Shown: positions 1 to 10,671 of the stretch, in pieces
Numbering within the stretch: position 1 is the first letter of the stretch
How the letters are laid out: the number at the start of each line of letters is the position of its first letter
NCBI GenBank assembly: GCA_008704415.1
Contig: VXIS01000051.1
Span: forward strand, 140,543-204,542
Length of the DNA: 64,000 nucleotides
Direction of reading: 5' to 3'
DNA from: Sphaerosporella brunnea
Taxonomy: Eukaryota > Ascomycota > Pezizomycetes > Pezizales > Pyronemataceae
Program-made: the position numbers and the translations under genes
The notes under the pieces: model-generated
The model's database searches: none
Told to the model about the DNA's origin: nothing
Seen by the model: only the letters and a program-made list of their open reading frames with translations

Positions 1-273
1 AAGAAAACCCGAATCCTGTCCTCGTGGAATAAACCACCTATCGAGGCCCCCCAGACAACTAGACCATGATCCTAATAGGTAGAACCCCTACAGCCTACAG
101 GCGAGTGATGAAGGATGAGACGCGCCAGTCGCGAATGCAAGCGTAAACCCTAATCCATCTATAAATAGATTGAGTGCATGACATCTGTTACCCACCATAG
201 CATCCCGGGCGTACGCACAGTAACGCACTGAATCTCGTCCCCATCTCGACAACCCCGATCCATAACAGCAAAC
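1..273 (+). promoter_or_regulatory. Upstream region and TATA-like box of HBS1
   Basis: No gene is seen here. A TATA-like TATAAATA lies at about 160-167, some 107 bases before the chosen HBS1 ATG, a normal distance for a fungal promoter. Assigning it to HBS1 is inference from position. Confidence 0.4.
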
Positions 274-3256
274 ATGTCACGCCATCAGTATGTTCGGAAT
301 CTGGATATCGATGCTGGTGTGTTGCGCCTATCCGATCCGCCTTCCGAGGTCTGACGGAAGGCTACAGAGCTCGATGACTACGATTACTACGACGACGACG
401 AGGAGGAGATGACGCCGCAACAGAAGCGTAAGCTAGCCAGCAATACCGACAGGATGGTGGACCGACGCTAATCGGTCTGCTAGAACAAATGCGAGAGGGT
501 CTGAAGAAAACCCGAGAAGTCTTGGGTCACGATATTCCAGGTGTTTCGGACCAGGTCATCGAAGATGCGCTCTGGAACTATTACTTTGATGTGCCGCAGA
601 CGGTGAACTACATCCTCATCAAATACCCGAGACCTCAACAGAAGAAGCAGTCGAAAGCAAAAGGTACTACCATCTCACTGTTTTCTCTTTTATATCCACA
701 CCACTATATCTTCGCGTAGGAGCTCCTGATTTTCCATCGAGAGCTCTTCTCCATACCACGCGCGGCGAGGCTACGGTCGGTGCTTGACGTGTTGGCACAG
801 GCTCAGCGGTTGGTCAAGGTCTTTTAGGGTTCGGATTTCAAGCTTCGTCACCGTGGCCGGCGATGTCAGCGGTGGAGATGGGCTACTTCGCGGATGCACC
901 ATGGGGAAATATCCCGCAAGATCGGAAGGGAGAATTGGTGCTGAAAGGCCCTCAACTGCGCGGAGGACTGCTTGGCGGCTCCTCCTCCGGACCGAAGTCT
1001 TCAAAGCTCGCGGCGTTGGCAAAGAAGAGGAAAGAGAAAGCACAAGCTGCGACTCCGACCTTCGGGGAAGAGAAAACCTCGATCTCTCTGCTCTCAAGGC
1101 TTTCCAAGCAGACCTCGAGTGCCAAAAATGTACTGGAACCAGTCTCTCCTGCTCCACGGCCATCCGCCCAGTCACCTTCATCTTTACCTTCTGGATCTCC
1201 TCTTCGGCCACCCCCGCCACAGACCTCGACTGCACGAGAGACCCCAGCGCCTTTGGATTCACCGCAGACGGACCCGAAAGCGCGAACCACAGTCGACCTA
1301 GTCGGCCTTGACCAACCGAAGACGCAAGAACCCGTGGTCCTTGTTGCTGAAACCGCAACTCAGCAAAAGGCACTGGGGGCTTCTCCTTCAAGTTTTGCGC
1401 AGTCTATTTTTGGCGAGAGGATCACGTTAAGACACGAGATCACTGTTACTAACACTACTCTGTTTTTCGTTCCAGGGAATAAAGAGGCAGGAAAAGCAAA
1501 TCCATTTGCGGGGCCTAGTCCGGACGATGTTGTTGCGGCGGCGCAAAGTGCGAGTAAAGGTGAGTGATAGGAGCACCCGATGCACAGACGGCGACTCACA
1601 TAAGCAGGGTTAAACAAAGGAACCCATCAGAAGACACCAGCGCCTACTATCCAGAAGACAGAAGAGGTTTTGAAAAACTTGAGCCTAGAGGCGGCACCGG
1701 CGGCAAAGAAAGTTGAGAAAATCGATGTATTGAAAGCGTACAGCGAGTCAAGTGCAAAGGAAAATATTAACTTTGTTGTTGTTGGTGAGAAGCGTCTTTC
1801 TTTGGCCTTGCCCGTCGCAGGCTGACATCCTGCAGGTCACGTTGATGCGGGAAAGAGTACATTAATGGGGCGAATGCTTTACGACTGCGGTGCGGTCGAT
1901 GAAAGGGCTATGAGGAAGTACCGACAAGAATCCGAGCAAATCGGCAAGGGATCGTTTGCGCTGGCTTGGGTAATGGACCAGACTGAAGAGGAGCGAAATC
2001 GGTGAGACCACCTACCCGTGACTTCAGTGCACAATCCTGATTGTTGCCACAGAGGTGTAACAATTGACATCGCAACAAACCACTTTGAGACCCCAAATTC
2101 ATCCTTCACTATTCTAGACGCTCCCGGCCATCGAGATTTCATTCCCAACATGATTGCAGGTGCGTCACAGGCGGACTTTGCTGTACTGGTCATCGATGCC
2201 TCCACCGGAGCCTTTGAAGCTGGTTTCCATAGACAGGGCCAGACTAAGGAGCATACTCTGCTTTGTCGAAGCATTGGGGTGCAGCGGCTAGTTGTTGCCG
2301 TGAACAAGCTGGATACCGTATGTTTCCGCCACGAGTAAGGCTTTGGCCAAAATCCTGATATGGCCTTTAGGTCGATTGGTCTCCAGCCAGGTTCGAGGAG
2401 ATCGTTCAGCAGATGCAGCAGTTCCTCACCAATGCCGGGTTCAGCATGAAGAACGTCACATTCGTTCCCATGAGTGGACTTACAGGCATCAATGTGGTCC
2501 GTAAGCCAGACGACAATGTTATACCATGGTACAACGGACCTTCTTTGCTGGAAGTTTTAGGTAGGATTTCCCCTCGGACTCTAGAGTCGCCGTACTGACG
2601 TTCACAGAAACCTCGAACAAGCACACCCGAGCCGTTGACAAGCCTTTGAGACTGGTCATATCTGAAGTTTTTAGAGGGGGCGTCACAAACCCCGTGTCGA
2701 TATCTGGACGCATAGACGCTGGATATCTCCAGGAAGGCGATGTGCTGGTCAGTATCCCGAGTAAGGAACAGGCTATTGCCAAGGCCATCGTTTGCAACGA
2801 CGAACCCGCGAAATGGGCAGTGGCTGGCCACAATGCAGTTATTCACCTTTCGGGAATCGATCCGATTCATCTCAGGTATCATTCCTTACCCCGAATCACT
2901 ATCAACGAATGTACTAACAGCGGCATAGACCCGGAGATGTACTTTGCAACCCCACATCACCGCTTATAACAATCAAGTCATTCAACGTGAAGCTGCTGGC
3001 GTTTGAAGGCATGACCCCGATGGCGGTCGATGTTCACAAGGGGAGACTCCATGCGGCCGGAAAGGTCTCGGTGCTGCTACAGACGATGGATAAGTCGAAT
3101 GGCCAGGTCATCAAAAAGAAGCCAAGGCACATTCCGCCGGGTTCGCTGGCGCGAGTTACTGTGGAACTGATTGGAGAGGCCATACCGGTAGAGGCGGGGA
3201 ATAGGATTGTTCTCCGGAGTAGTGGAGTCACTGTGGCGGCGGGGATCATCGAGTAA
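274..3256 (+). CDS. HBS1: Hbs1-type ribosome-rescue GTPase (eRF3/EF-1alpha family), multi-exon
   Basis: Translational GTPase that with Dom34/Pelota releases stalled ribosomes in no-go and non-stop mRNA decay in the cytosol. The model starts at ATG 274 (MSRHQYVRN, a typical fungal Hbs1 start), followed by an acidic Asp/Tyr stretch (exon about 368-427) and an Hbs1 N-terminal domain around 489-665 (EALWNYYF-like helix). A Ser/Pro-rich linker from about 863 includes the conserved GGLLGG stretch. The GTPase core shows GHVDAGKST (P-loop, about 1838-1864), DAPGH (about 2120), NKLD (about 2306) and SGLTG (about 2473), then EF-Tu-like domains 2 and 3 ending at AAGIIE before the stop at 3256. About ten introns of roughly 50-60 bases fit GT-AG rules; the second exon joins in phase from 316 to 368. 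The 666-863 junction is the least certain. GHVDAGKST with a UBA-like N-terminus favours Hbs1 over eRF3 (Sup35), which would have a Gln/Asn-rich or charged N-region. Confidence 0.93.
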
Positions 3257-4182
3257 ATGGGTTGCCATGGCTATCAAAGATTCTTGTACAATACATTTGA
3301 TCCATTCGTTAATGTTTTGACAATGTTTCCACTGGAAGATGACAGTATCACTGCCAGAATCAACCAAACTGGCCCCCCAAGCCAACTAATCTAATCTAAT
3401 CTAATCTACTGCGTGGATCATCCATCTGTTTCCAGAACATTGCCCAACAACGCCACACGGTCCACACCCCGTTAAGTACACGTTTCAACAATCAAGTGGC
3501 TCAGCCGGAAACATCTAGAAACGTGGTCAATACTACCCAATAGACGGAGGACCGTGTTGCCACAACCCGGGGGCAATCAAGCAGCATTGTAGCCGCGAGA
3601 CATTATACAGTTGGATTAGCAGCCGGCAAATGACAAATACCTAGTGCACTCACTCTGTTATGCACAACTCGTAGCTTGTGGCGGTGAGACTGGCGATCAA
3701 AGAAGTTCTGTCGACACCGTGTTCTTTCTCCCCTGCGATCCCCCAGCACTTGCCGCATGCGGCAGCACCATGTCCCGAACAGGCTAAAATGGGCTCAGAC
3801 GCCCGCTTTGCTGCCCGCCAAGACTGCTGGCTCTGCATCCGCGCCAATCAGCCACAGCCTTTCGTTCCCCCACCATCAAAACGGCATCATGCATATCTCC
3901 CAGCTTAGCTTTGGAAAAGTGTCCTTTCAAAGCTGGAATCCCACTTTATAAGGTTGTTGACCAGAGAAACTCTGTCACTTCCGCTTCTTCTCCCCCAATC
4001 CACCAACCAACCTCACCGACCCCCCCGTCAAACCTGAACGAAGGACGAGAGAGCAATCGTATCCTCTCCCTCTTTGCTCTTTCCTTTAACCCACATCTGC
4101 CCGCGCCATTTCAATTCAAAACATCCCACCCGCAAGAGAGCTCCTCCAACCAACCCTCAACTTTCCCATCACATCAGTCCCA
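3257..4182 (+). promoter_or_regulatory. HBS1-KAR2 intergenic region with likely KAR2 promoter
   Basis: No coding region is supported. A CCAAT motif at about 3844 and a TATA-like TTTATAAG at about 3945-3952 precede a CT/CA-rich leader (3970-4180), as in strongly expressed fungal genes. I found no clean unfolded-protein-response element or heat-shock element by eye, so stress control of the downstream BiP gene is known for the family but not shown here. Confidence 0.35.
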
Positions 4183-6398
4183 ATGATTCAGTCAAAGGGC
4201 AGCAAATTCGCCTGGGCGGCATCACTCTTCTATTTGTTATTCATATGTCTGGCGCCTTTACTGTCGCCGGCACATGCGGCCGAAAATGAGACCGAGAGCT
4301 TTGGAACCGTGGTTGGTATTGATTTGGGAACTACATACTCGTAAGACCCCGCTCATCCGCCACCTTCACGGAGCCTAGCAGAGCTCCATTGCTGCGGCAG
4401 CAGCGAGAGTGGTACCTTTGCTGACTCCCCGCTTTCTAGTTGTGTTGGAGTGATGAAGGCTGGACGCGTCGAGATTATGGTCAACGACCAAGGAAACCGA
4501 ATTACCCCCTCTTATGTTGCTTTCACCGCGGACGAGCGATTGGTCGGAGACGCTGCGAAGAACCAGTATGCGTCCAACCCCACCAACACCATCTTCGACA
4601 TCAAGTAAGTTTATCTCCCTATATCGCAGTCGCTAGCCCCCCGTGATGCAGTGGTCTAACCCTTCTGTAGGCGTCTCATCGGGCGTAAATTCAACGACAA
4701 GGACGTCCAGAACGACATCAAGCACTTCCCCTTCAAGGTAGTCAACAAGAACGGAAACCCCAATGTCCAGGTCGAGGTCAACGGAGAGAAACGAACCTTC
4801 ACCCCCGAGGAGATTTCCGCCATGATTTTGGGCAAAATGAAGGAGATCGCTGAGGCCTACCTCAGCAAGAAGGTCACCCACGCCGTCGTCACTGTTCCCG
4901 CCTACTTCAACGACGCCCAGCGTCAGGCCACCAAGGATGCCGGTATCATCGCTGGTTTGAACGTCCTCCGTGTCGTCAACGAGCCTACTGCCGCCGCTAT
5001 CGCCTACGGCCTTGACAAGAAGGGTGGTGAGCGCCAGATCATCGTCTACGATCTTGGTGGAGGTACTTTCGATGTCTCGCTCCTGTCGATCGACCAGGGT
5101 GTCTTCGAGGTTTTGTCGACTGCCGGTGATACCCACTTGGGAGGAGAGGATTTCGACCAGCGTGTCATCAACCACTTCGCCAAGCTCTACAACAAGAAGC
5201 ACGATGTTGACATCACCAAGGACCTTAAGACCATGGGTAAGCTGAAGCGCGAGGTTGAGAAGGCCAAGCGCACTCTGTCTTCCCAGATGTCCACCAGAAT
5301 CGAGATTGAGGCTTTCTACGACGGCAAGGACTTCTCCGAAACTCTCACCCGCGCCAAGTTCGAGGAGTTGAACATGGACCTCTTCAAGAAGACCCTCAAG
5401 CCGGTCGAGCAGGTTCTCAAGGACGCCAAGGTCAAGAAGGAGGATGTCGACGATATCGTCCTCGTTGGTGGTTCCACCCGTATTCCTAAGGTCCAGCAGC
5501 TTTTGGAGGAGTACTTCAAGGGCAAGAAGGCTTCCAAGGGTATCAACCCTGACGAGGCTGTTGCCTACGGTGCCGCCGTCCAGGGAGGTGTTCTGTCCGG
5601 AGAGGAGGGTACCGACGAGATCGTTCTCATGGATGTCAACCCCCTGACTCTTGGTATTGAGACCACCGGAGGTGTGATGACCAAGCTCATTCCCCGCAAC
5701 ACCGTTATCCCCACCCGCAAGTCCCAGATCTTTTCCACCGCCGCCGACAACCAGCCCATCGTCCTCATTCAAGTCTACGAGGGAGAGCGTTCCATGACCA
5801 AGGACAATAACCTGTTGGGCAAGTTCGAGCTCACCAACATCCCCCCTGCTCCTCGTGGAGTTCCCCAGATTGAGGTTTCCTTCGAGCTCGACGCCAACGG
5901 AATCCTGAAGGTTTCCGCCGCCGACAAGGGTACCGGCAAGTCTGAGTCCATCACCATCAACAATGAGCGTGGCCGTCTCAGCCAGGAGGAGATTGAGCGC
6001 ATGGTTGCCGAGGCCGAGAAGTTCGCCGATGAGGACAAGGCCAACCGTGAGAAGATCGAGGCTCGCAACTCGCTCGAGAACTACGCCTTCTCCCTGAAGA
6101 ACCAGGTCAACGATAAGGAGGGTCTCGGAGGAAAGATTAGCGAGGAGGACAAGGAGACTATCATCGCCGCCGTCAAGGAGACTACCAATTGGTTGGAAGA
6201 GAACGGTGCCACTGCCACCACCGAGGACTTCGATGAGCAGAAGGAGAAGCTCAGCCAGGTCGCTTACCCCATCACCAGCAAGAGTAAGTCTACCCCAAAT
6301 CGTGCACAGATCACGGATGCTAACGTTATTTTGCAGTTTACGGCGCTGGTGCTGGCGGAGAGTCGGCTGAGGAGCCTTCTAATCACGATGAATTGTAA
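4183..6398 (+). CDS. KAR2: ER-lumenal Hsp70 chaperone BiP/Kar2
   Basis: ER Hsp70 that binds nascent chains at the translocon, drives import with Sec63, folds secretory proteins and restrains the unfolded-protein sensor. Exons are about 4183-4340, 4440-4604, 4671-6283 and 6337-6398. The protein opens with a signal peptide (Lys near residue 5, hydrophobic core [12 protein letters not shown], then AHA|AE) and continues into [11 protein letters not shown], the Hsp70 phosphate-1 loop. Further signatures are [26 protein letters not shown] and [15 protein letters not shown], then the substrate-binding domain ([10 protein letters not shown]) and the helical lid. The last exon ends in HDEL before TAA, the ER-retrieval signal, which separates it from cytosolic Ssa and mitochondrial Ssc1. 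The length of roughly 670 residues is normal. The coding sequence is strongly biased to C-ending codons, as in highly expressed fungal genes. No damage was seen. Confidence 0.97.
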
Positions 6399-6622
6399 TT
6401 TACGACCTGAAAGTGTAGTTGCGTGTTTGATTTGGCGCATTTCTTTTTTTTTTGCCGTGCTTCTAGAAATGGAGTTACTTTTTTCTCGAAAAAACAAATG
6501 CCTTTGCTATGGAGCGAGTGAGAATCATGATGACGCCACCAGTTGCAACTTGGGAGATTGGGGGAGGTTTGTTTCAACCAGATTTGGGTAGAGCATCAAG
6601 TCGATATCCCAGACCCGGCTGA

Positions 6623-6628
6623 TATAAA
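6623..6628 (+). promoter_or_regulatory. TATA-like box upstream of the small Cys-rich gene
   Basis: TATAAA in the context GATATAAACC sits 87 bases before ATG 6715, followed by a C/T-rich leader. It supports independent transcription of the small gene rather than readthrough from KAR2, which ends at 6398. The 316-base gap between the genes holds nothing else recognised. Confidence 0.35.
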
Positions 6629-6714
6629 CCATCCCATTCCACCGGCGGTGGGACTTTCCAAGGAACACCTTACCTTACCTTCCGTGCGATACAGACACCC
6701 GCCCAAAAGACAAA

Positions 6715-6984
6715 ATGCCAAACATCTGGATCTGTTGCGTCTGCTATAAAACCATGTATGGGATAGGCTCTATGTGCTCGACTCCCGGGTGTGGTCATTT
6801 TATATGCGGGGAGTGTGCTTTTGTTAAGCACAAAAAGCCAAACACCTGGATCTGTTGCGTCTGCTATAAAGCTATGTCTGAGGTAGGCACTGTGTGCGCG
6901 ACTCCGGGGTGTGGTCATTCTAGATGCGGGGAGTGTGCTTATGTTGAGGACTATGATGAGAATGGCGGTACTAAGGGGGAATAG
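6715..6984 (+). CDS. Small Cys-rich zinc-binding-like protein, two tandem 40-residue modules
   Basis: An 89-residue intronless ORF with no signal peptide or membrane segment. It is two copies of one 40-residue module (DNA period 120 bases, copies from about 6718 and 6838). Each module reads W-I-C-C-V-C-Y-K, then C-x-T-P-G-C-G-H, then C-G-E-C-A, giving seven Cys and one His per module, enough for one or two zinc sites. The end is acidic and Gly-rich. Other fungal small proteins carry similar WxCCxC...CxxCGH...C modules of unknown role; I know of no demonstrated function. The module copies differ mainly in the loop after CYK, and the metal ligands are kept in both, suggesting selection after duplication. 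A TATA-like box lies 87 bases upstream. Alternatives are a nucleic-acid-binding zinc ribbon or an effector-like intracellular protein; neither is shown. Confidence 0.65.
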   Translation: MPNIWICCVCYKTMYGIGSMCSTPGCGHFICGECAFVKHKKPNTWICCVCYKAMSEVGTVCATPGCGHSRCGECAYVEDYDENGGTKGE

Positions 6985-7117
6985 ATAGATACGTGTAGAT
7001 TGTTGATTTTATTTTGTTGTGTTCTGTTTAAATTTAGAGTTGGTGGGTGAGGTTGATGGCTTATGGTGATTATTCTGCCAGTCAGACGGGTGAAGTGAAG
7101 TTTCGAAGTGTTACTAC

Positions 7118-7230
7118 CTACCGTATTAACTCTACCTTAAGCACCAGTGACTTTCTCACAAGGATGAGTGACTTCTCCCAATGGCGCAATGACTCGGCCA
7201 CTGGGGCTTAAGACAGAGTTAATACGGTAG
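7118..7230. mobile_element. 113-bp MITE-like element with ~34-bp terminal inverted repeats
   Basis: The left end CTACCGTATTAACTCT is repeated as its exact reverse complement at the right end. Similarity continues inward through CTTAAGC and CCAGTG for about 34 bases with four mismatches. Reading the outer TA on each side as a target duplication (7119-7120 and 7228-7229) gives a Tc1/mariner-type insertion. There is no coding capacity, so it is a non-autonomous miniature element; the family is inferred from TA and the repeats only. Confidence 0.7.
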
Positions 7231-9365
7231 CCAAACAAATGTCAAAGGTAAGCAAAACTAAACTGTACGGAGCAAGGTGTCGCCAAAGGCGGGTTATCCC
7301 ATGACCGGTAACAGAACCGTGATTGATCAGGGCCATTTTGAATGCATGTATCTATCTAGTAGCTTAAAGGATTCTTCGACGCACTCGGGCTCATTCCTGG
7401 CCACAAACCAGTTGTCGTCAGCTGGCTGGCGCCCATCACAATCCGGCAGACCTTCACCCTTGCCCAGTTCTTGCATTTCAATTCGACGTCTCTCCGGAGG
7501 CTATAACTTGCCTTCTGTTCCACAAATAGGCCGGTAATTAAGCATGTAACTTACATAATGGAACGGTGCCAAACCCATCAGTATTGAAAACTAGTAGAAA
7601 TATTATTCCGTAGGGACTGGGGTAGATAAGAGAAATCGCTTTCTAGATCTCTTTCTACGTTAAGATATAGTAGTTCCGGGGGGTCAAGCTGATCGATCAT
7701 GACGACTGAGAAAGTTTTAGGTTAATGATCAAGACTTGCCCGAAATGATTGATGTCTAAGATTCCCCCCAACAATATGGTAAACATTTAATTAAGCTTAC
7801 TTAAGTAAGATATGTAGCAAAGCGGTACAGTGCAGTTTTTTGTGATCACACACAGATTGACCACCTCTTGGATGCGCGATGTGGGCCTTCCAACACTCTA
7901 GGGGGATTGTACGAGGCTGTGGACAAATACATTTGGGCATTCTTCGATGGTTTATGTAGTGGACTGTAACCGGCGAGTATTGTACAATCGAGGCGGCCGG
8001 GTAGCCATCTTTTTTATCCACAAGCCTATACGTTAATTACACCATCTTCCCTTATCTTTCTCTTCTTTGGTAGATTGAAATCCTTTGGTTTAAGGATGCT
8101 CGCAACGATCGAGTGCAACTGTGACGTCTGCCAGTGAGAGGTCTGAGCTCAATGAACGAGTGACCTACTATGACTCTCACCTTCAAAGATCAAACAAAAA
8201 AAAACAGTTCGACAAAAACTCATGGGAATAATCCCACGAGAAAGCCCCGAGGATTGAAATCACCACCCCCAGGGGCTCCAATCCTATTTATACCACTGCA
8301 CCACCGAGGCTTTTTAACATCGGCTTGAAGTCACGTGGAATCATGAACTGCTCAAAATACTTGACGAGTCGCCCATGCTGCGGCAACCAAAGCCAACTTC
8401 AGAAGGTGATGATGTCTCAACTTCTCTCCATGTACGTACTCTGCAGGGGAGTCGTTTCGCACGGAGGCCGGGGTCATCTTAATCATTAATCGTACATTCA
8501 GTTTTCACGTACAACCTACCACTACCAGCAGTACTCAAGCTTAAGATCGATACCCTCACACAAGCTCTTCCCCAAAGACCACAGCATGCCCAATCCAAAC
8601 GTATATACTAGCCCTTAAGGCAACGCTGCTGATTGACAAAAATTAACATCCATTCTCCCAGAATAACCGCAGCTTCATACCCTCTGACTGCCACAATCAG
8701 GTCTGCTTGTACGATGGGTACACCATGACAACCAGCAAGGAGGGGGAACCACCGGCCAGTGTCACAAGTAGCGTCACTAGCACCACCAAAGGGGCGCAGA
8801 GCAGCATGTTTTGAAATGCTCTGTTTACCACGTTGGCGTCTCCCTCTCTCTATTAGGGAGGCTCTGCTGGGAGCGAGGGAACTGTCTGACGACGTGATGT
8901 CACACCGGTCGGACCACAAAGCAGAGTTGCAATGGTGACAGTTTTTAATGGTTGTTAACATTGTGTCGTGATCTCTCCGGCGAGGGGGATGCGAGCGGTA
9001 TCGTCAATGGCACACTATTGCTCCATCAGAAGCCGTAAAGTTCTTGCACCGCCGTCTCACGAGGAGTTTGCCTGTGAATTCGAAGTTGCGGGCCTCGCGC
9101 CACTCGCCATCACGTGCTTTCACTCCCATACCATGAGGTCACCACACTCTTGTCCACCAATGAGAGCTTTGTTGCCCCCCAGAGCGCGGTCACCCCCTCA
9201 GCACCCTCGCAGCGGGTCATCCGGCCCCCATACTCAGAAGGATGTATTCCTTGGTCGGCCGGTGGTTGTGGCACGGGGTGTGATATAAGGTTGAAGCGAA
9301 TAGATAGTCTTTATCGAATCGCCCTCCGCAGCGCCCTTAAGAACGCCAATGGTGAACGACCTGTC
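7231..9365. other. Gene-free AT-rich interval
   Basis: Only short overlapping open frames without family features are found. A TATA-like CTATTTATA lies at about 8283 but leads to no convincing coding region. I see no RNA gene or clear repeat here. Confidence 0.4.
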
Positions 9366-9677
9366 TTACTTGTTTGAATCTCCCTGTGACTTCTCCACCA
9401 GCTCAGCTTCCTTTCTCTGCTGTAAATACTTGGGGCCTCGTGACACCGCCCAGGGTGGGCCTAAGACCCATATAATCGTGGCTATGATTACCTCTTTCCA
9501 TCCGAAGTGACGGTTAATACCTTCAGTACTCTTGCATTCTACGGGTAGCCGTTTCCTCAAGACCGAAAGCCTGGAGACTTTTTGTAGGTAAATATATTGC
9601 AGAATAGCTAGTAGTATACCAAGATAGAATGCAGGACGGCGTGATTTGAGGGAAGGAGAGAGGGAGGATAAGGGCAT
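9366..9677 (-). CDS. Possible small membrane protein, unrecognised
   Basis: A 103-residue open frame if started at the first ATG (9677); a longer version would need a GTG start, unlikely in a fungus. Two hydrophobic stretches are visible, AFYLGILLAILQYIYL near residues 16-31 and VIIATIIWVLG near residues 63-73, separated by a basic/polar loop, with a charged Lys/Glu-rich tail. No family is recognised, no intron is needed, and no promoter signal is clear. It may be a chance frame in a 3.6-kb gene-poor interval; expression or conservation data would be needed to call it real. Confidence 0.22.
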   Translation of the reverse strand: MPLSSLSPSLKSRRPAFYLGILLAILQYIYLQKVSRLSVLRKRLPVECKSTEGINRHFGWKEVIIATIIWVLGPPWAVSRGPKYLQQRKEAELVEKSQGDSNK

Positions 9678-10253
9678 GGACGATTTGCCAGCTTCACTTG
9701 ATCTCACTCAGACTCAAAAACCGAGACGACACTGACCTTCTCGACGAACGAGCCGAAAACTCCTGTACCTTCCAGACGGTAAGATTAGAAAGCATAGACC
9801 GCCGATTCCAGTGATTGTTTCGCACTACCCAGCCTGAATTTACTGAGCGGCGGTATCATGGCCGAAAGCGAGTGATATTGGGTGCACGTGCCGTGTCCAG
9901 GGGACCAGCCTCTGCCTCCTTGTAGACAATCATATATTCAGCTATTACTTAGAGCAAGAAGGACCACACACAGCGACCCATCGCGAACTCTAATGACAAA
10001 CCAAACGAACTGATCTTTGGCACAAAAAATAAATAAAAATGTGTGTTCAGAGGTAAGGGAATGGGAACCCCTCCCCTTGTAGCTTACATGGACACGGGGT
10101 CTCGCAATGTAACAGGCAGAATATGATGATACACACACAAGGCAAACCAAACCGGGACCAACCCGGAGCTGCCGATAAGGTCACCATACAAACAGCAGTT
10201 GTGGGGCCCAGAACAACTGGCTGTCTTGGTGGACAAGAATAAGGTGACTGATA

Positions 10254-10477
10254 TTATGGTGCAGGCAGCTATAAACCTGGTCGTCGCACGGATATTTTCG
10301 TCGGAAAATAAGCAGCACGCAAGTGAAGAAACAGTGGAATGGAAAACGTTGGGTTGTAGAGCGCATCTGCCTTAGGTGCTTAACGTTTGTTTTGCTCTGA
10401 GTTCGGACGCGGGGATACCGGCATTGATTGTGGTCGTCCATCTCCGACGACCAGGTTTATAGCTGCCTGCACCATAA
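10254..10477. repeat. Perfect 33-bp inverted repeat with ~158-bp spacer
   Basis: Bases 10254-10286 and 10445-10477 are exact reverse complements; the arm contains GCAGGCAGCTATAAACC and TGGTCGTCG. The spacer has no coding sequence. It may be the ends of a short non-autonomous element or a foldback that could form a stem in RNA. No target duplication is evident: the next bases outward, A and G, do not continue the repeat. Confidence 0.7.
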
Positions 10478-10671
10478 GGCTGCAAAGGGGCACCTGGTGC
10501 GGACGTTTGGTACTCACAGCACGAGGACTGTGTCACCGATCACCGAAACATCCCTTCAGATTTATCATGATCAAAGACTAGCTACTATCCTTGACTCCAA
10601 ACAGCCAACCCAAGTACAAAAGGCCTCCACATGCAAGGTTTGAAAAAAGCAACAAGCATTTAAAGAATAAT

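Noticed and set aside
95..120. 15-mer CAGGCGAGTGATGAA shared with 51690
   Set aside because: Only a short match without extended similarity or known regulatory meaning.
771..1391. 206-residue minus-strand frame opposite HBS1
   Set aside because: Overlaps the conserved Hbs1 linker exon in antisense and has no recognisable motif.
4633..5772. 379-residue open frame on the minus strand inside KAR2
   Set aside because: Antisense shadow of a strongly C-biased Hsp70 exon; Gly/Leu/Val-rich without family motifs.
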